A DNA stretch of 64,000 bases from Blasia pusilla (taxonomy: Eukaryota; Marchantiophyta; Marchantiopsida; Blasiales), in the NCBI GenBank assembly GCA_050084515.1, contig CM114271.1:39556001-39620000 (forward strand). Reading direction: 5' to 3'. The translations under genes were made by a program, and so were the position numbers. Shown here piece after piece: positions 21,502 through 31,592 of the stretch. The stretch's first letter is position 1, and each line of letters opens with the position of its first letter. Under the pieces are notes generated by a model, which saw only the letters and a list, made by a program, of their open reading frames with translations, had not been told where the DNA came from and did no database searches.

Positions 21502-21806
21502 CTCTTCTAATGAGAGGCTTGGATTACACACACAAGGCAAGGAGGACCATAGCTCCGTCACCTTATGCCAAGAGGTTCAACAAAGAGAGAATGAGCTCTC
21601 AAGCTCTCTCTCTTGGAGGTATAACCCCTTCCCTCTCCCAAGCTCTCTCCACGATAAGCTATGCTCATCGAGCCCCTGTTGGCTCTTGACTTGTTGTAGC
21701 GGGTCAAGATTCGCCTACGGGTAGTAGGATATCCAAGCCCGCTTGAACATGTCCATCCTAGGGATAGACATAAGTCCACTGACATGGACTTTGCATGTGT
21801 GCAACC
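21215..21806. mobile_element. Small inverted-repeat element C (MITE-like) containing (CT)n
   Basis: The tips are GGTTGCACGG and GTGTGCAACC, with subterminal gtctatgggatagac and gggatagacataagtccact segments related to elements A and B. The interior carries a long (CT)n tract at 21417-21495. Interior sequence 21270-21690 is related to 23925-24310 in inverted orientation. The ORF through the CT tract (Ser-Leu repeats) is an artefact of the dinucleotide. Confidence 0.5.
21417..21495. repeat. (CT)n microsatellite
   Basis: About 39 CT units without interruption inside element C. The related copy at 23925-24310 has no such run, so the expansion came after the two copies diverged. Confidence 0.95.
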
Positions 21807-23924
21807 TTGGTGATCAATCCCTAATTTCCTACCTACTTCCAAAGTTCCAAGGAGAAACTAAAGGAGTCTATCTTAATCCCCACACTATAGATAGATAGAT
21901 AAATAAATAGACAAAAAATAGGGGATGTTTTAGACCTAGGGAAAAAAGTTAGGGAGAACTCTTTCCATTCCTCTTAAGAGTTCAGAGTAGAGATACAAAA
22001 AGGATTGAAGTTGAGAATGAGTTAGATGGGTAGTGAGAAGAATAAAGGAAATGGAGGGATCCTCCATTCCTTAGGAGAGGAGAGGTATGTAGCCACAAGG
22101 GATCCTTATGAATCCTTCATTCTCTCCAAAGTCTTAAAGAGGAAAAGGGATGAGATCATTTTATATTTATATTTATAGGGCTAGACTTTCTCTTTGGCTC
22201 ACTCACCCATAAAAATACTAGTCTTTAGTATGCATGGAATGCAATTTACCAACTATTATAATAGCATAGCATAACACTTGATTTAATCTTTGGTAATAGG
22301 AAGAGTATTTGGAATTTGAGAGGCATCATCCTCTTTTCCAAGTTTCATTCTCATATGAGGATCTAAAAGCTTCAAAGTTGAGCTACTCAAAGGACCTTAT
22401 CTTGAGCATACTACCATGCATGCCCACCCTTGGAAATTCATTTTAAAATATCTATAAAAGGAGGAAGGAATGGCGAATCAAGACAATTATGGTTGGATCA
22501 AGCCTACCAAAATTTTAGAAGAATTAGCTCCCAATGCCTCCCATATGAATTAAAATTGAACTATTGGAGGTGAGAGAGCCACCAAGTGCTTCGTAGCTCC
22601 TTGTTATGGCCAAGAAAACTCCAAGTATTTTAGAGACAAAAGAAAAATTAATTTTGTCAACATTGAATATTTTTATGGGTGGAAATTAAATTTTTCCAGT
22701 CTCAATGGCTCATTTTTTTAACCTCTTGAGAAGTGTGGTACGTTATGAATAGCTAATTGGAATCTCTTCCAATTTGAAAATGAGAAGAAGGAATTATTAA
22801 AAAAAACTACAAAGAGGTTATGTTAAACCGTTAAATAAGTAACCCCTTAACTTCCCAAATGCTTTCTATCATTACTTTTGGGTGTATTCCTTCCACCAAA
22901 GAGTCCAAAAGTGTACAAGTACACCCAAAGGATAAAGTTTAACACTTAGGTTTATTTTGATTTTAGGTATTTCATCGTATTTGGGGTGTCCCCTTAATCT
23001 TTTCAATCGAAGATCATGGTATTTCCACGAAATGGGGAGAGGAGAAACGATGGTAGAAAATAGAGGTGGGTCAAAAAGGTGTGGGATAAGTGGACTCCCT
23101 TTGATTTTTGGAATTTTCCAGATTAGGTTGGCACCTAATGGGCGACATAAAGAAAGGTGGTAGCAAATAGTGATGGTGTGGGACTCATCGCTAAAGGAAA
23201 TTGGAAGGTGCTGGAGCTTGCACGAGTAGTAAATGTCGAGTGGGGCTTGCATTGTCCACTCTTCTTTATGTAAGTGTATAAAAAATTCATGAAGTTAAAC
23301 TTACAAAGAATACAATAGTCTAAGATTCTTAAGAGCTTAGCTCGAATTCCAACAAAATGAACTTCAAACTCGACTACATCAAATAAATTTATCATAGATT
23401 TGGAAGTTTTAGGAGAGTCACATAAATGCCACTCAATTTTCCTACATGATCATTCCATATGTTAACCGTACGGGAAGTGTCATAACATGAGGGTGGTAGT
23501 AATGAAGTGAACTAAGTAACTAACTTCCTACCGAAGTCCTTAAAATTTGGCCATCACAAGGTTTAAGAACAAGAACGCAAAACAAAACTGTAGCAGCCAA
23601 AGATCAAATATATCAAAAAAATTGTTTTCACAAACCTTAGCACGTCATAACTAAATATCGAGAGCTCTACGAATGTTTCTAACTTCCTCAAACTTGTTAT
23701 GTCGAATTTGTCACGTCTTTTAGGATATATCGGTGAGATCTAGTAGAGCGCCTTCGCAAGTAGTGAAGGACACACTCAAGAGGTCGAGGATGATCTGTTG
23801 AGGCCTCGGGAAACCTGAGAGAGCAGGTTTTTCTTTTGTTTTGGCTCATTTGGAGCCATATTGAGGAACTTACTATTTTAGATAAGTATCATTTTCAAAA
23901 TATGTTCGACTTTCTATTTTTGGT
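21807..23924. other. AT-rich spacer
   Basis: No recognisable gene. The minus-strand ORF 22872-23252 (126 codons) has no motifs and plant-intergenic composition. Confidence 0.4.
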
Positions 23925-24310
23925 AAGTGGCTCTTGACCTCCTACATCACGTCAAGGAGGTGACTTGGGAGCATAGGTTACCATGGAGAGAGCTTGGGAG
24001 AGGAGAGAGATATACCTTGTTGAACCTCTTCGCATAATGAGGCGGAGCTATGGTCTTGTTTGCCTTGTGTATGCAACTCAAGCCTCTCATTAGGAGAGTG
24101 GGTTTGGTTGAGAGAGACATGTAAGAGTGCACATATTTGAGAACTATGATGTTGAGAGAGATTGGATCTTGATTTATTGGAAATATTTTCGCACTTCTTG
24201 TCTCGTTGTTTAGATGTCATGAGTTAGCATGGGAGCGAACGTGTTTGTGTGTTTATTCGATGACAACGATGTATGATGTGCAACGACGTGTATGCCTACG
24301 ACAGATTTAT
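23925..24310. mobile_element. Diverged inverted copy of the interior of element C
   Basis: On the minus strand, segments such as ctaatgagaggctt, ggcaaacaagaccatagctc and aagctctctccat line up with 21500-21660. The short translated frames on the two copies are visibly related, although neither looks like a functional gene. The GGTTGCA tips are not intact here. Confidence 0.5.
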
Positions 24311-24600
24311 CTTCACAATTATTATAAACTTTGTTATATCGAATTTATCTTCAAATTTACTATAAACTTTCATCCTAATTCCTTTCATTTATTTTGAAAA
24401 ATAATTTTATATTTTCTTTTTCATGAATGTATCGTAAAATTAAAGGAGTAAGTTAGATAGACTCCGAAGGCCGACGTCGCTAAGCAGTCCGATTAGAGCC
24501 GCGGGCGACGGCGGAAGTCCTAAGAAAGAATCTGAAGGCCCAAAGACCGCAACTGAAAGAAACGCCGGGACGGAGGCGGGATCCGTCGTGAATCGGGGAA
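24311..24600. other. 3' flank of PLAT gene 2
   Basis: AT-rich up to about 24440, then sequence that probably is the 3' UTR of PLAT2. No separate gene seen. Confidence 0.4.
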
Positions 24601-25833
24601 TTAGCAGTCGTCGACGGTGACGAAGAGCTCGGCGGCGTCGTCGTTCCTGGGAAGCCATTGATAAACGTCCCACGATCGCTCCTGCGGCCCGACATCTGTG
24701 GAGGCGGAAAACGCCACCGTGTCCACGAACCAGCTGCCGAAGTACCACGTGTCGTCCGTGTACAAGGTCATTTTGCAGATGTGCGCGACGCAGTGGCCTG
24801 TCAGCTGGAACGTGTCGGTGTGGCCGCGCTCGAAATGCCGCTTGCCGTTGTCCAGCGCCATGAAAAGAACGTCCTCGCCGCCACTGTTCGCGAGCCGGAG
24901 ACTGATCACGGACTCGGTCCCGGCTCCGACTTGGTTCCCGGTTTTTATCACAACCGAGTAATCGCAGATCTGTTCTCACGACACAGCGGAACGAACGATG
25001 CTGAGTCACGTTTCCGTAAGAATCAGCTTCAACCCAAACACAATTAACAACCGACTTTAAGCCAACTCTACTGAACTCCTACTTCGCAGAGAAAGTAGCG
25101 AGAATCGAACTACTCATTCGACTACTGCTGTCCGCAGCTGATTGAGCGGGCTCTGTCACTGGACAACTTCGTACTATCTCGACGTCTCCAGTCGTGACGG
25201 ATACTCGCTGAATCCGAGCGACTCTGGCTATGTCGATCTCTGAGGTGGACGTTTCACTTCCTTCAATTCAAGCAAAATTGGAATTTGAACTTGTGCCGAG
25301 TCCGTCCGTCGTGCATCGTCATACATATTTGACCATCACCTTGATGCATTCGACTTTACGAAACGTGCGAGTGTGCGCTGTCACGAAATTTTATTACGGG
25401 TGAGGAGAGATCGAACGGACTGGAAAGACGGACATCTTTCCTTCCGTATTCATGATCAGGTCAGACTCTATGGATTCAGGATCAAAGACGTGACGTTCAG
25501 CGTTGGTCCTTTAACGGATGACTACGTGAGAGTCGGTGAGATCGAACACCGCGAGACTCCCAATTCCTTCATCGAATCAATCGATCACGAAATCGTCATT
25601 TGCGAAGGAAGACGCAGTCATGTCGCCGTGATGACGGTATGGACATGTTTGAAAGGCTTACCGACCTTGTATGTGTTGGGATCCGCTGCAAGCGTCGAAT
25701 TCGAGGCGTCAGATTGGGTTTGTACTCGAGCTCCAGCGACCACAGTGCGCACGTCGGAGCTACTTCCTCCGCAATGGCGCAAAAGCAGAGCTTGGAACAG
25801 CAGCAGCATCCGGCACTTCACGAGTCCCGCCAT
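24601..25833 (-). CDS. PLAT/LH2 domain-containing secreted protein, gene 2
   Basis: This is a paralogue of the PLAT genes at 6199 and 28791. Exon 1 runs 25833 to 25662, ending at a GTAAGC donor in phase 1. The best phase-matched acceptor puts exon 2 at 24974-24601 (cgtgag/AACAG). The alternative acceptor aacag at 24969 would mirror the other two genes but needs a weaker GTCGGT donor. The product is about 181 residues. The signal peptide is at 1-25 (MLLLFQALLL core), then a short linker, then the PLAT domain with IKTGNQVGAGTES, ALDNGKRHFERGHTD and GSWFVDTVAF, ending VDDC. The four Cys of the family are kept (ICDY, GHC, ICK, DDC). It is the most divergent of the three (RSWDVYQWLPRNDD). ATG 25833 was chosen because it begins the hydrophobic signal; the frame is open further upstream. 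Confidence 0.78.
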
Positions 25834-25920
25834 CGCGATCGCCAGCGTTCCGATTGTGCTTCGGGGAATCCGGTTCGCAGACCTGTCACTGCAAGCGCCG
25901 TGCACGTCTCGCCGCTTCTT

Positions 25921-25928
25921 CTTATAAC
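25921..25928 (-). promoter_or_regulatory. Candidate TATA box of PLAT2
   Basis: On the minus strand, GTTATAAG lies about 90 bases upstream of ATG 25833. It is a plausible but not consensus TATA element. Confidence 0.35.
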
Positions 25929-25929
25929 C

Positions 25930-27845
25930 CCTGCGCACTAATCAACTCCTCCTCTTTCCTTCTCTTCGTCGTGAGACTTGACTCTCGAGTGAGTACGCGC
26001 CACAACAGACTCGCCTGGACTCTGGAGCGTGCGGCACGTGCAATCAATCTGCGAGCGTTTGGATCATTGTAACTATCGTATCGCCGAGAATCGCGTTTGC
26101 AACTGACTCTACGTACTGACCGCAATGGAGAGGAGCCGAATTAAGTCACCCTTAATACAGTCGACTTGTTAATCATGCCTTTCTTTGATTAACTTCGATG
26201 GATGTACGGAGTGAGTCTGTCTCTCGCACGTCTTCCCTTTACGGACTTTCACCACATGCACCAGGAATATGGTTCCTTTGAGTCTCTTATTGAATATGGT
26301 TCCATTCATATTTGTGAAATCTACAAGCTCTTCATCCGCTCCGTCATTCTTTATTAAATCTGTACAAGTAACAAAACATTCTTACATCAATAACTCATAT
26401 CAATCATTAAGAGACTCTTTTCATTAACGTCGACCTTGCATATTAATCAAGATTTGGAATTTAGTTATTAGTGGCCGTGTAAAAAGAGTTTTTGATGATT
26501 AATCCCGTGGCTAATAATAATATTAATAATGTATAAATGATGAAATGGTAGTCGTCATGTGCATATGACGACTACCATTGTTAAAAATAAAAATGCATTT
26601 TGATAATGATAGATGGAAAACCCATCAAAAATACACAAAACCTGAAGGCCACAACAAGACCAAACGAATCTTGAACTAGTGCACTTACTGTACTATGCAC
26701 TTGCAATACGTGTTCCTGAGCATATATTTCCAACTAATGGAATCACGAATAAAGTACTACAGGCACACATTTGTCATTTCGCAAAATATCTGCAAGTGCA
26801 TTATTTGCGAGCTGATCTAGTTCATTTGCGAATCCCACGATATTCAAAAGAATTTCAAACACGTCGTGAGTATGCAAGTTAAATTACTTGTAAATTGCAT
26901 TGAGATTAATGAGAATGGTTGTTAAATTACTCGTAAATTGGAAGTAATGATGTTTGCAACATTTAGGAGACATATGACTCGCAATGCAATAACATTTAGG
27001 TGACATATGGAGCACACACTCCAATATGACTAGTTTAGCATTCTCAAACAACAAAATCTCCATTTTCTTTTTTCTTCTCCACTATTTTCCTCTTCAATTG
27101 ATCCTACCTCTTTTTAAGAAATAAAAAATATTTAATGTCGAAAAACATGTAAAATTAATAAAAGAACTCGTAAGATTACATGTTTACTAAAAAATTGATC
27201 TTAAACGACAAGAAATAAATCTAAAATAAAAAAATCAAGAGAAACCAAAACCCTTGAAAAACAATTAGAAAATAAACTCAAATTAAAATGGTAATAATGT
27301 GTAAACTATTCTGCGAGTAAAAACTACTATAACTTGCCCAATATTTTCCGAAGTTGGTGAATTTTTTAATCAATACGTGAAATGGAATTTGAAATGTGTA
27401 TTTCTGTACGGGTGATTGAAAGAAAACTCCACAGAAGCTCCATACATTTTGCTGAGGCTTGTAAGACTCGGGAACCTTCGATCTATCTTCGTAAGGTTGA
27501 TATTTCAGCGTCCAGTCGCATTGCACCCGTGCAGCTTATGCATGTCTTTGCGCAAGACATTCCCACGCAGCCGTAGACACCAGATCACTGATGGCTGGTA
27601 CCGGAGCTGATCATCGATCTCGATCTCGAGTCCGATTCGATGCGGGTACGCAGAGAATCGGACTCGAGTCCATTCCGCATGCGCATACGAGAAGACTAAA
27701 CGTTCAAACGCGGTGCGGAACGAGACTGGATGCATTCGCGATCGCTGAAGCTGAAGCCGGAGATTTTCAAAACCCGCCAGTCGATCATCCGCGTAGAAAA
27801 GGGGCAGCGACGGGATTTGTTTTCCAGGCGACTGGTGTACTTTAC
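25930..27845. other. Intergenic region with a hairpin
   Basis: Mostly AT-rich. It contains a perfect 15-bp inverted repeat at 26544-26558 and 26565-26579 separated by six bases. No recognisable protein. Confidence 0.45.
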
Positions 27846-27943
27846 GTGGAGCCTTCATTGCTTGCGAGAGAGCCGCCAACTGCCGCCACGAACAAGCATA
27901 GCATAGCTGCCATAGAACAGCCCGAGGCGATCGGGATGAGCAT
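27846..27943 (-). other. Orphan signal-peptide-like exon
   Basis: On the minus strand, ATG 27943 starts a frame of 32 codons ending in GGCTCCAC/GTAAAG. The frame encodes a hydrophobic N-terminus (core MAAMLCLFVAAVGG) with a small-residue cleavage-like end (LAS). This resembles exon 1 of the neighbouring PLAT genes in kind. However, the donor phase (2) differs from PLAT1 and PLAT3 (phase 0) and PLAT2 (phase 1), and I found no PLAT domain downstream. It may be a gene remnant, the start of an unrecognised gene, or chance. Confidence 0.25.
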
Positions 27944-28790
27944 GATGCGAAGTACGACCAGGACCCAGACCTGGTGACGAGCATGATTAAATGCGTACAG
28001 GACGACCGATAGGCATTTGAAAACCTGAAGTTTCCACCGAGCCCCGTCGAAAGGAACGAATTCAAATCAGACGCTGTGACCTGCGACTAAACGTCGAGGA
28101 TTAAGAAGGAACTCATGTCGATCGCAATCTTGATCAATCAGTAATCTTGGATCGTACACAAACATTCACGACCTGCCACGGAATTGTACAGTTTGTGAGA
28201 GGTGCCTGGCCATGTAGACTAATTACGTGAAAGTAGTGCTTGAGTATACCACGATATAATGAGGTCCTTGGACCACAAGAACCTTATGACAACACAGATC
28301 TATCCAGTCATATCACGGGAATAATTACAAGTGCTGTGACAGGAAAGAAACATGTCGAATCCTCGAGCGATAACATCCGACATAATCTTCCCATACGACA
28401 AAATTGGACCGCTTTTCTTCACAGAAATTCCAAAGCCCGAAGGTTTTCATTTTAATTCCCTGAAGATCTTGCGACAGTCGCACGCCATTCACGACGACGA
28501 ATGCATAATTTTCTGTATTGACAAGAACATCGCGCGGAGGATATATAACATCTCCAACTAGTCGTATGTGGATCTACGTTAAGCTTCTAATTCCTCATTG
28601 TGAATTTTTGACACGATTCACGAGAAAGAAGGCTCGGGGGACGTGCATGTGAAATATCCAGAATCCTATCTGCCCATGAATTCTGCCAGCTATAGATACA
28701 TATGCGCCATACGTACGTATATCTATTTATATAGATGGAAGCGCAGTGTTCCGACGTCAAAATCAGAAATGGATGTCGCAGTGGCTGCGC
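27944..28790. other. Intergenic region between the orphan exon and PLAT3
   Basis: No supported gene. Several overlapping short frames have no motifs. The last roughly 100 bases are probably the PLAT3 3' UTR. Confidence 0.4.
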
Positions 28791-29677
28791 TCAGCAGTCA
28801 TCGCGGACAAGAAAAAGGGAAGCCGCCGCGTCATCCTTCGGTAGCCACTGGTGAAGCTGCCATGTTTTGTCAAATCGCCCCGCGCTCGCGGAGACGGAGA
28901 CGCTGACAGTCTCCACGTACCAACTGGGAAAGAAGCCCGTGTTATCGGTGTACAGAATGAGCTTGCAGAACTTGCCCACGCAGGTACCTAGAACTTGGAA
29001 GATGTCGATGTCGCCCCTCTCGAAGTTGTTGTTTCCGTTGTCCAACGCTGGAAAATACGCCTCCTTCCCGTCCTTGTCTGATATTCGGAGCCCGATCGTG
29101 GAATCGGTGCCCGCACCGAACCTCTTCCCCGTCTCCGTCGTCACCGTGTACAAACACGACTGCACAGGATCGAGCACTCACTCACATACACATGTCAGGA
29201 GCAATCCATCCGGATCTCTGCACCCTCAATCAGCGAATCGTGCTCAGCTGAAATACATCATCGACAGGGACTTCGAAGTGAACAGTTTCGTTAATTGCGC
29301 ATATGGCAGAACCACTGAAAAGAAGTTTCAAAGAAAAGCGCCGTGGCGCTGAGGGATCAAGACTGAAGCAGTGGATGCAGAAGCCTGTGTGAAGCTGAAG
29401 CACAGTGATCGTGAGATTGCAAGGGAAATTGAAGTTTCTGATTACTTACGTCCCCACCATTGGGTGTTTCTGATTTCTCCCTCGCGATAGCAGCGGAGCG
29501 ATCTAGATCCGGATCTGTCCATGTCGCGGGCGCCGTGTGGGAATCGCCCATTACACGGCTGGAGATCGCCGCACACCGAGATGGAAAGAGCGATGGAAAC
29601 AGAGCCGCGACGACCATCACCTCGAGAATGATCATCGAAGGGGAGAGAGGACGCCGATTCCCGCGCGCGCAGACCAT
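28791..29677 (-). CDS. PLAT/LH2 domain-containing secreted protein, gene 3
   Basis: Exon 1 runs 29677 to 29450 and ends GAC/GTAAGT. Exon 2 runs 29159 to 28791 after gtgcag, in phase 0, giving 198 residues. A second Met (ATG 29635) starts directly before the hydrophobic stretch MIILEVMVVAALF and would give 184 residues with a cleaner signal peptide. After an acidic linker comes the PLAT domain, with TVTTETGKRFGAGTDS, FPALDNGNNNFERGDID and SWYVETVSV, ending VRDDC. The four family Cys are present (SCLY, GTC, FCK, DDC). Exon 2 is 369 nt, exactly as in PLAT1, and the two proteins are the closest pair (LHQWLPxDDA). The gene lies about 1.9 kb downstream of the GDSL esterase on the same strand. Confidence 0.82.
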
Positions 29678-29729
29678 CGCTACAGAGCTCCTTGAGAATT
29701 CCTGAATTCCTGGGAAGACGGTGTGCACA

Positions 29730-30041
29730 ACCCTCCGGATGCGGACACCGAATAAAAGCTCAGGTCGGTCGACCTCAAGGGAGCTACCATGCTTGCCACG
29801 ATGCGTACGATCCTCTTCGCATGCACCACGTGCATGCCTAGAATATTGTTAGGGCCGTCGATTCTGCATCCCCATGCTCTCGGGCTTTCCATGCGGGGCC
29901 GGCAGGGGAAGATCTGCCGAGATAGCCGTCGCACCTTCCATAACAAACTACGCCGTTCCGGCTTTTGATAGATCCCACTTAGCTTACACTTCCACAGTTC
30001 CAGTTCTAACAGCTGGCACTTGTCGTGATTGCGTGCGTCCA
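29730..30041. other. Spacer upstream of PLAT3
   Basis: Probably contains the PLAT3 promoter. No clear TATA box was seen. The ORF 29680-30042 (-) has no motifs. Confidence 0.35.
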
Positions 30042-30650
30042 TGCAGCAGCTGAGAGTTTCAATAATACTGTGCCGCAGTCAGATTAGTCAGATTGCAGCA
30101 GCTGAGAGTTTTAATATCATGCCGCAGTTAGATTAGTCAGATTGCAGCAGCTGAGAGTTGCAATATCATGCCGCAGTTAGATTAGTCAGATTGCAGCAGC
30201 TGAGAATTGCAATATCATGCCGCAGTTAGATTAGTCAGATTGCAGCAGCTGAGAGTTGCAATATCATGCTGCAGCTAGATTAGTCAGATTGCAGCAGCTG
30301 AGAGTTGCGATTCTATGAAGCGGTTAGATTAGTTAGATTGCAGCAGCTGAGAGTTTCAATGTTATGCCGCAGTTAGATCAGTCAGATTGCAGCAGCCCGG
30401 ATATTATGCACCGGTTAGAAGACTAGTTAGGTTGCAGCGGCCGGGAGTTCCGAGATTGTGCTGCACGCAGTTACCTTTTAAGTTCCAGCTGCTGGCGATT
30501 CCAGTGGTTGCGCGCGTCCATGCAGAAGCTGAGAGCTTCGATGTTTTGCCGCAATTGGATTAGATGGAATGCAGCGGGATGTTATGTAGCAGTTAGATCG
30601 GTGAGATTACAGCAGCTGAGAGTTCCCATATTGTGCAGGCAGTCAGACTA
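30042..30650. repeat. 49-bp minisatellite with higher-order copies
   Basis: About seven good units of 49 bp occupy 30042-30400. Each starts gcagcagctgagagtt and contains atgccgcagttagattagtc. Degenerate units follow to about 30650. A flanking segment (agctggc...gcgtgcgtccatgcag) occurs at both 30010-30045 and 30487-30525, so a larger block was itself duplicated. Confidence 0.92.
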
Positions 30651-31592
30651 GTATGTTGCGGACACGCGTAGTAATACAGCAAGTTCAAACTCGAGTTATT
30701 CGCGCACTCATCTTCAGGATCAGCGGGTGTCGATCGGCCTGAAGATTGATATCTGCTCTCGGTGGACGCCTTCGCATATCCTGGCGATCCGAGCACTTCA
30801 GTAGCATCATCCATGGAACGGAAGATTCGATGCTGGAATCGGAACACTTGGAAGTCGTTCATCATGTCGGCCTTGCTGCCGAGATTTCAATCAATGAATG
30901 AGTTCGGGCGGCTACGACGCAAACTAAACGAGGAACCTTTTATTTCCAAAATTCTCGAAATCGATTCATACAGTCTTGTTCATACATCGATATCTGGAGA
31001 TCTAATGCGTACATAGGTGAATTTCATTTTGCATTGGGATCTGACCTGTACCCCCAACCTCCTGCCGTAACACAATTCGGCACCCATCATGAATTGGAAT
31101 ATAGAGATTGTACGCGAGCCCAAGGTTCATTGGCATTGTGACTCGATCAATTCCCCCCACGTCCCTTGCCCCTGGAGCGGAGCGCACAGGGTATATACTA
31201 GCTCCGTCCCGGCTTGTGCTTTGATCACATGTCGTCGTAATTAGAGAAACTATCTACCACCTGGAAGCTCTCTAGCCATGGCCAGGATCAATTCGAATCT
31301 ATGTTTACGTAACCGGAATTTCGAGCAAGCGCTAGAATTCATAATGCTGCTCTGCTCTCCTCTGCTCTGCTCTGCTCTGCTCTGCTCAGCTCAGCTCAGC
31401 TCAGCTCGTGATCGAGTCCGGATGAAGCCTGGTTGAGCATGCGTTCCAGAGCCGAATTTGTAACCATTGAATAATATGGTTACATGGCAAGCAGGTCGGC
31501 TGCTCCTGCGAGCAGGCTTCGAGTGATGGTGAAAGGATCAACTGAGTCCAAACCCAGCTCTAGCTACCGGTATCTCCATTGCTTTTGGCGGC
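30651..31592. repeat. Spacer with a pentanucleotide microsatellite
   Basis: No supported gene. Bases about 31345-31406 consist of tgctc repeats that switch to agctc repeats midway. The rest, including ORF 30762-31016 (+), has no recognisable features. The 3' UTR of the GDSL gene must lie in the last part. Confidence 0.7.

Noticed and set aside
21341-21724. Long frames through (CT)n tracts giving Ser-Leu or Arg-Glu repeats (also at 54648-55078 and 58825-59259)
   Set aside because: A dinucleotide run is open in all frames by construction. There are no conserved flanks or start context, so these are not proteins.
22872-23252. 126-codon minus-strand ORF
   Set aside because: There are no motifs, the context is AT-rich intergenic, and no splice-site or start context supports a gene.
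30042-30420. Considered as a CRISPR-like array
   Set aside because: The 49-bp units abut directly with no spacers of unique sequence. It is a minisatellite.
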